From the NCBI RefSeq assembly GCF_904426505.1, contig NZ_CAJGBN010000012.1, positions 434,001 through 498,000 on the forward strand: DNA of 64,000 nucleotides, given 5' to 3'. This DNA is from Rubrivivax sp. A210. GTDB lineage: Bacteria; Pseudomonadota; Gammaproteobacteria; Burkholderiales; Burkholderiaceae_C. A program made the translations under genes and the position numbers. Positions within the stretch are counted from its first letter, which is position 1; every line of letters begins with the position of its first letter. Below the pieces are notes generated by a model. It had not been told where the DNA came from. It searched no databases and saw nothing but the letters and a program-made list of their open reading frames with translations. Below are positions 8,701 to 17,700 of this stretch, piece by piece.

Positions 8701-11700
8701 AGGTTGCCGGCCTCGAGACGGCCGACCTCGTGGCCATCGGCAGCGCCGAATTCCAGGCCCTGAGCACGGCCGGCGTGACCGCGCTGAGCGTCGAGGGCGC
8801 CGCCGCCCTCACCAGCGACCAGTTGCGCGCCCTGGGCACGACCCAGTTGCGCGCCCTGGGCGTCGATGACATCGCCGCCCTGTCGACCGGCACACTGAGC
8901 CAGCTCGCTTCGAGCCGCATCGCCGCGCTCACCACCTCGCAGATCGACGCTCTCACCACCAGCCAGCTCACGGCCTTGAGCACCGACCACATCCGCGCGC
9001 TCACCAGCGCGCAGGTGGCCAGCCTGAGCCCGGCCGACCTGGCCATCCTCGGCACGGCGGCCTTCGCGGCGCTGAGCACCAGCCAGGTGCGCGGCATCAC
9101 GGCCGAACAGATGGCCGCCATGGAAACCGCTGACCTGGTGCAGATCGGCAGCGCCCAGTTCGGCGCCCTGAGCACGCAGGCCATCGTGGCCATGGATGTG
9201 GCCCAGGTCGAGGTTCTCACCTCCGGCCAGGTCAGGGCCATGAGCACCAGCCAGCTTCGCGCCATGGAGGTGGACGACCTGGCCGCCCTGAGCAGCGGCA
9301 ACATCGCCGTGCTCGGCACCACCCAGCTGCGGGCGCTGACCACCGCCCAGATCGAGGCGCTGACGGCGACCCAGCTCGACGGCGTGACGAGCGCCCAGCT
9401 CAATGCGCTGACCAGCCAGCAGATCGCCAGCCTCGAGCCCGCCGATCTGGCCTCGCTGACCTCGACCCAGCTCGACGGACTCTCGGCAGCCCAGATCGCC
9501 GCACTGACCAGCGCCCAGGTGGCCAACCTTGGCGCCACCGCCGTGGCCTCGCTGTCCAGCACGCAGTTGGCCGCCTTGACCACGACCCACCTGAGCACGC
9601 TCGACGGCGTCCAGGTGGGCGCACTCGCCTCCGACCAGATCAGGGGCCTGACTGCGGCGCAGATTCGCGCCATTGACGCCGAAGACATGTCTGCCCTGGC
9701 CACCGCGACCGTGGCCGGCCTGAGCACGGTACAGATCGCCGCCCTCACCACCGGCCAGCTTGCGGCACTGACCGAAGAGCAGTTCTCCAAGCTCGGCGCC
9801 AGCCAGCTGGCCGCGCTGTCCACCACCCAGCTGGCGAGCGTCGATCCGGCCCTGCTGGCCGGCATGGCCACCTCGCAGCTGGCCGGGCTGAGCACGAGCC
9901 AGATCGCGCTGCTGAGCACCGACCAGGTCGCGCAACTCGATGCCGCCGACCTGGCCGCCCTCACGACGACGCAGATCGTGGCGCTGCGCACAGCGCAGAT
10001 CGAGGCGCTGCAGGCCGACGCCCTGCAGGGGTTGACCACCTCCCAGGCCGCCGTGCTGTCGTCGGCCCAGGTGATGGCGATCGAATCCGCCGACTTGTCG
10101 TCCCTGGAAACGGCCGACCTGGCCGCGCTGCAGACGGTGGCCGTGGCCGCCCTGAGCGAGGCGCAGATCGACGCCCTGAGCGCCGAACAGCTGGCCGCGC
10201 TCACCACCTCACAGGTCCGCGCCCTCACGACGGCCCAGCTCGCGCGGCTCGACGGCGATGACATCACCGCGATGGGCACGGCCCAGTTCGCGGCCCTGAA
10301 CACCCGCCAGATCCTTGCGCTGAACACCACGCAGGCCGCCGCCCTGAGCTCGGGCGACCTGGCAGCCATCGGCAGCACGCAGTTTGCCGCCTTGGGCACC
10401 GCCAACGTGGCGGCGCTGGCCGTCGATGCCATCGCAGGCCTGACGACGAGCCAGATGGCCGCCATGAGCACGGCCCAGGCCGCCGCACTGGAAGTCGCGG
10501 CACTGAACGTGATGGCGACTGCCGACCTGGCGGCGATAGGCACGGCGCAGATCCGCGCGTTCTCGGCAGACCAGCTCAATGCGCTGGATGCGGCACAGCT
10601 GGCCGGGCTGACCACGCGCCAGGTGGCCGCGCTGACCACGACGCAGATCGAGTCGATGCTGCCGGCCTCGTTGGCCGCGCTGGGCACGGGCCACTTCGCC
10701 GCCATGGGCACGGCCCAGGTGGCGGCCTTCACGACCGACCAGGCCGCGGCGCTGGAAACCGCCGATCTGGCCCGGCTGTCGACGGCCCAGATCCAGGCCC
10801 TTTCGAACCAAGACCTCACCGCCCTGGATGGCAGCCAGGTCGCGGCACTGACGACCGCGCAGGTGGCCGCGCTGAACACCGCGCAGGTGGCCGCCATCGA
10901 CCCGTCTGACCTGGCGCAAATGGGCACGTCCGCCCTTGCGGCCTTCAGCACCGCGGCCATCCGCAGCCTGAGCACCGCCCAGCTCGAGACCCTGGACGGC
11001 ACCCAGCTGCAGAAGTTCGGCACCTCGCAGATCGCGGCGCTGAGCACCGAGCAGATCGCCAGCCTGGAGGCCAGCGACCTGGCCGCCCTCTCGACCGCGC
11101 AGTTCTTCGCCATGAGCACCTCGCAGCTCGCGGCCATCACTTCCACGCAGGCCGGCTCGCTGGAGACCGCCGACGTGGCGGCCCTGAGCACGCAGCAGGT
11201 GCGCGCGCTGGACCAGAACGCGGTGGCGGCGCTGTCCTTGGCCACCTTCCAGGCCCTCAGCACGGCCCAGGTGGCCGCACTGCGCACCGAGCAGGTCTCG
11301 AGGCTGACGGCCGAGCAACTGGCCGGCATGGAAACCGCCGATGTGGCAGCGCTCACCAGCGCCCAGGTCGCCGCGCTGTCCACGGCGCAGTTCGAAGCCT
11401 TCTCGACGCCGCAGCTCGACGCCCTCAACGCCAACCAGATCACGGGTTGGAGCACGACGCAGATTGCCGGCCTCACGCCGGCCGGCCTGGCCGCCCTGTC
11501 CACCGACAAGTTCGCCGCCCTGACCACCGAGCAGCTCGGCGCCATCACGGCCGAGCAGGCCGCGGCCCTGCCGGGTGACCGCATCGGGGTGCTGACGACG
11601 ACGCAGATCCGGGCCCTGGACGCCGATGCCTTCGGCGCGCTGTCCACCGCCGCCATCGTGGCCCTGGGCACGAGCCAGGCCGTCGCCCTGACCTCGGCCC

Positions 11701-14700
11701 AGCTGCACAGCCTGAGCGCCGAACTGATGGGCGCGATGGAAACGCGCGACCTGGCCGCCCTCAGCACGACCCAGATCACGCTGCTGACGACTGCCCAGCT
11801 CGATGCGCTGAACACCGAACAGCTGTCGAACCTGACCACGCGCCAGGTGGAGGCCCTGACCACCGTCCAGCTCGCTGCGCTCGAAGCAACCGACCTGGCG
11901 GCCATGAGCTCCGCGCAGTTCGGCGCCATGACCACGCATCAGCTGGCGGCCATCACCACCGACCAGGCCACCCAGCTTGAAGGCGCCGATCTCTCGGCCC
12001 TCACGCCCACCGATATCCGCGCCCTTCGCGCCGCGGCGATCGGGGCGCTGTCCACCTCGGCCATCGCCGGCCTCGGCACGACGCAGGCCGCGTCGCTCAC
12101 GTCGGCCCAGCTGGCCACGCTCAACGCCGACCAGATGGCGGCCTTCGAGACCGCCGACCTGATGAAGATCGCGACGGCCCAGCTGGCCTCGCTGAGCACG
12201 GCGCAGATCGACGCGCTGAGCTCGCTGCAGCTGTCCAGCCTGACCACCAGCCAGGTGGCGGCCCTTACCACGACACAGTTTGCCGCCATCGAAGCCAGCG
12301 ACCTGGCGGCCATGGGCGGCACGCAGTACCGCGGCATGACGACGACGCAGCTGGCCGCGCTCACCTCCGACCAGGCCGGTGGCCTGGAGACCGCCGACAT
12401 GGCCGCGCTCTCGACCCTGCAGATACGCGCCCTGGACAACGACGCCCTGGGCGCACTGTCCTCGCAGGTGATCGTGGCACTGACCACGGCCCAGGTGGCA
12501 GGCCTGACCACGACCCAGATCGGCGGCCTGACGGCCGAGCAGATGCTGGCGCTGGAGACGCGCGACCTCGCGGCCATGGGCACGGCACAGATCGCGTCGC
12601 TGTCGACGCTGCAGCTCGACGCGCTCGACACCAGCCAGCTCAACAGCCTGGGCACACGCCAGCTCGCCGCGCTGACCAGCACCCAGATCGAATCGCTGGC
12701 ACCGGATGACCTCCGGTCGCTGGGCACTGCGCACTTCGCGGCGTTGAAGACCGCGCAGGTGGCGGCCATCACCGCCGAACAGGCAGCCGCCATGGACACG
12801 GCCGACATCGCCGTGCTGAACACGCTGCAGATCCGTGCCCTCGCCACCGATGCGCTGGCCGCGCTGTCCGACGCCAGCATCCTGGCCCTGGGCACCCTCC
12901 AGATGGCCGCGTTGACCACCAGCCAGCTCACCAGCCTGACGGCCGCACAGATCGCCGTCATCGCCACTGACGACCTGCGTGCCCTGAGCACGACCCAGGT
13001 CCAGGCCCTGACCACGAGCCAGATCGATGGACTCATCACCGAGCAGCTGACTTCGCTGACGACGCGCCAGTTCGGTGCCCTCACCACCGAACAGCTGGCG
13101 GTGCTCGATGCCGCCGACCAGGCCGCGCTCGGCCCGACGCAGTTCGGCGCCATGAACACGGCCCAGATCGCCGCCCTGAGCGCGGCCCAGGCCGCCATGC
13201 TGGTCACGGCCGACATCGCCGCGCTGAGCACGGTGCAGGTCCGCGCCTTGTCCACCGAGGCGCTGGCCGAACTTTCCAGCGCCGCCGTGCAGGCCCTCAG
13301 CACCGCGCAGGTGGCGGCGCTCACCACCGAGCAGGTGTCCAACCTCTCGGCCAGCGCGCTCGGCTCCCTCGAGACCCGTGACCTGGCCGCCATGAGCACG
13401 GCACAACTCGCGGCGCTGAGCACGGCCCAGCTCGACAACCTCGGCACAGCCCAACTGGCCGGCCTCACGACGCGGCAGATCGCCTCGCTGTCCGCCGACC
13501 AGATCGCCGGCCTCGAAGCCAGTGACCTGGCGGCCCTGGGGAGCGCGCAGTTCGCGGCCATGACCACCAACCAACTTGCCGCTTTCACGCTCGAGCAGTC
13601 CGCAGCGCTGGAGGGCGCCGACCTGGCCGCCCTGGGCCCGGTGAAGATCCGCGCCCTGCGCCCCGACACCATCGCCGAGCTGTCCACCGCAGCCTTGGCC
13701 GCGCTGACCACCCAGCAGGCCGCCGCCCTGACCACCGATCAGGTGGCCGCCCTCAGCGCGGCCAACCTGGTGGCGCTCGAAACGGCTGACCTCAGGGCCT
13801 TCAGCTCGAGCCAGATCAACGCCCTGGGCGACGCCGGCCTGGCCGCGCTGACCAGCACGCAGCTTGGCGCGCTGACCACCACCCAGGTGGCCAATCTCGA
13901 CGAAGGCCTGTTGGCCGGCATGGCGCCAGCCACGCTCAACGCGCTGACTCCGACTCAGTTTGCCGCCTTGCGCACGGCCCAGATCCGCGCCCTCACCGAC
14001 GAGCAGATCGCCGGCCTCGAAAGCGCCGACCTGCGGGCCCTGACCTCGTCCCAGGTCGCCGCCCTGGGCGACTCGCAGATCGTCGCGCTCGACGGCACCC
14101 AGATGGCCAGCCTGACCTCCAACCAGGTGCGCGCGCTCACCACCAACCAGATCGCGGTGATGGACGTGGCCGACTTCACGGCGATGGACACGAGCCAGTT
14201 CGCGGCCATGACCACGCTGCAGGTGGCCAACCTCTCGGCAGAGAAGATCGCCGCGCTCGAGACGGCCGACCTCGCCGGCTTGAGCATCACCCAGATCCGC
14301 GCCATCTCCACCGATGTCATCGGCAACCTCACGGCCGCGTCGGTGCAGGCCCTCACGGGCAACCAGGCGCAGGCGCTGACCACGTCGCAGCTCGCGGCCA
14401 TCGCCCCCGCGGCGCTGGCCTCGCTGGACACGGCCGACCTCGCACTGCTCAGCACGGCCCAGATCCGGGCCCTGACCGGCGAACAGCTCGCCGGCCTGAC
14501 CACGGCGCAGTTCGCCGCGCTGTCCGCACCGCAGGCCGCCGCCATCTCCACCGCCGAGATCAGCAACCTGTCGGTCGCCAACCTCAACGCCCTGGGCAGC
14601 GGCCAGTTTGCCGCGCTGAGCACGGCGCAGATCGCCGTGCTCACGGGCGAGCAGATCGCCGGCATGGAGACGGCCGACATCGCCGCCCTCACCACGCGGC

Positions 14701-17700
14701 AGCTGCGCACGCTCAATGAAGAGCAGCTCATTGCCCTCACCACGGCAGAAGCCGCCGCCCTGGGCACGAGCCAGATTCCCGGCCTGAACACGCAGCAGGT
14801 GGCCTGGCTCGAAGCCGCGGACCTGGCCGCCCTTGGCACGGCACAGTTCTCCAAGCTGACCGCCAGCCAGGTGGGCGCCATTACCGAAAGCCAGGCAACG
14901 CTGCTCGAGACGGCCGACGTGCGCGCCCTGGGCACGACCCTGATCACCGCGCTCAACACGGCGGCCATCGTGGCGCTCACGACCGAAGTCGTGGCCTCGC
15001 TGGCCACTGTGCAGGTCGCGGCGCTCACGACGCGGCAGTTCGTTGCGCTGGAAGCCAATGATCTGGCGGCCATGACCACCGACCAGTTCATGGCCCTGAC
15101 CACGCAACAGCTGTCCCGGCTGACGGCGGAGCAGGCTGCGGCCTTCCAGACCGACGACCTGAGGGTGTTGACCCAGCCGCAGATTGCCGCGCTCAGCACC
15201 GAAGCCATCGTGGCGCTGAGCACGGCCTCGATGTCGCAGCTGACGACCAGCGAGGTCCAGTGGCTGACCACCAGCCAGGTGCAGGCCATCGCGGCCGAAG
15301 ACCTGGCGGCCATGACCAGCGCCCAGTTCGAGGCGTTCCTGAACCCGCAGCTCGCGGCGATGACGGCCTACCAGGCCGGCGCGCTGCAGAGCGACGACCT
15401 CGCGCTGCTGAGCAGCAGCCAGCTGGCCTCGATCAGCACCGCGGCCTTCGCGGCGCTGAGCACCGACGTCATCAATGCGCTGGATTCAAGCCAGATCGCC
15501 TCGCTGGGCACGGCCCAGGTCCGCTCCCTGAGTGTCGCCACGGTGGCGGCCATGACCACCGACGACCTCAATTCGCTGACCACGGCACATGTGGCGGCGA
15601 TGACCACCAGCCAGGTGCGCGCACTGACCAGCGACCAGCTGACGGCCCTGGACAGCCAGCACCTGGCCACGCTGACCACGGCGCAGATTGCCGCGATCGC
15701 GGACGTCGACCTGGCAGCCCTGTCGTCGGCGCAGTTCGGCACGCTGACGCCGACGCAGATCGGCTCCCTGAGCGCGGCGCAGATCATCGCGATGGCCACC
15801 GACGACATCGCCGGGCTGACCACGTTGCAGATGCCGACCCTGTCCACCGCGGCCATCGTGGCGCTGGACAGCGCCAAGCTCGCGGCCCTGTCGTCCGACC
15901 AGCTGCGCTCACTGGTCACGACCCAGTTGCGCGCCCTCGAGACGGCTGACCTGGTGAGCCTGGGCACCGAGGCCATCGGCGCCTTCCTGCCCGGCCAGTT
16001 CGCGGTCTTCACCACGGCCCAGATCGCCGCATTGACCACCGACCAGCTGTCGACCCTGCCTGGCGCCAGCCTGGCCGCCATGACCGCGGCGCAACTCCGG
16101 GCCATCGATCCGGCCAACCTCGCGAGCCTGACCACCGGCGAGTTCGCCGCGCTGACGCCTGCCCAGATGGGCAGCCTGACGACGGCGCAGATGGCCGCCA
16201 TGGCCACCGACGACCTGGCTTCGCTGAGCGGCACCTTGCTGCGCGGCATCAGCACGGCCGGCATCGCGGCGCTCAGCGCCGCCCAGCTGGAAACGATGCA
16301 GCTCGGCGAGCTGACCACCAAGCAGATCCGCGCCATTGAAACCGCCGACCTGGCCGGCCTGAGCACCACCGCCATCAACGCGCTGCAACTGAACCAGCTG
16401 CCCGGCCTGAGCGCCGACCAGATGGCGGCGCTGAGTTCGACACAGCTGATGTCAATGACCGACCCGCAGCTCGGCGCACTGGGCACGACCCAGCTCAACG
16501 CCCTCGACTCGGCGCACCTGAACAGCCTGTCCAGCACGCAGTTCCAGATTCTTTCCACGACGCAGGTCGCCGGCCTGAGCACGACCCTGGTCGCTGCGCT
16601 GGAGACGGTTGACCTGGCCGCGCTGCGCACCGACCAGATCCGCGCGCTCGGCACCGCGGCCATCCAGGCCCTGGATGCCGCCCGGCTGCAGGCCCTGACC
16701 ACCGACCAGGTCATGGCGCTGAAGACCAGCCAGATCGTCGCCATCGACTCGGCCGACCTGGCCACGATGGAGACTGCCGACTTCGCGGCCCTGGGCACGG
16801 CGCAGATCCGCGCCATGACCAGCGACCAGGTGTCGGCACTGAGCGCGGCCCAGCTCACGGTGCTGAGCACCGCACAGGTCGCGGCCATCGGCACCGCACA
16901 GATCGGCGCCATCGCCACCGACGACCTCAATGCCCTGTCCAGCGCGCAGTTCGCGGCCCTCACCACCTACCAGGTGTCGCGCCTGACGACCGCGCAAGTG
17001 CAGGCCCTCGAGACGGCCGACGTCGTCGCCCTCTCGACCAACCAGATCCGCGCCCTGGGCACGGCCGGCGTGAATGTGCTGTCGAGCAGCGCGATCGACG
17101 CCATGACCAGCAGCCAGTTCATCGCGCTGACCACGGCGCAGGTCCAGGCGCTGAGCACGTCCACCATCGGTGCGCTGCAGACGGCCGACCTGGTGACCAT
17201 GAGCACCACCCAGATCAACACCCTGGCATCGCCGCAGCTGGCCGCCCTCACCGACTCGCAGCTGGCCAGCCTGACCACAAGGCAGGTGGCGGCGATCAAC
17301 GTCGGCGCCGTGGCCCAGCTCTCGTCGACCGACCTCAACGTGCTGGGCACGAGCCAGTTCGCGGCCCTGAGCACGGCCCAGATCGCGGTGCTGAACACGA
17401 CCCAGATGGGCGCCCTGGAAACGGCGGACATCGCCGCCCTGGGCACGACCCAGATCCGGGCGCTGACCACCGCCAGCATCGCCGCGCTCGGCACCGCAGG
17501 CATCGAGGCGCTGACCACGGCTCAGGTCGTGGCCCTGGCCACGGCGCAGGTCCGCGCCATCGAGACGGCGGACATCGCGGCCATGCAGACGGCCGACCTG
17601 GCCGCGCTGTCGACCCTGCAACTGGCCGCGCTGAGCACGGCACAGATCGACGCCCTGAGCACCGACCAGCTCTCGCACCTCAGCACCACGCAACTGGCCT

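Noticed and set aside
6840-15313. Several very long open frames on the minus strand opposite the giant gene, some over 1000 codons
   Set aside because: They are a by-product of a 24-bp repeat period and GC-rich codons. Their translations are low-complexity (Gly/Gln/Arg/Ala- or Ser/Ala/Val/Trp-rich) and no ribosome binding site or domain was seen.
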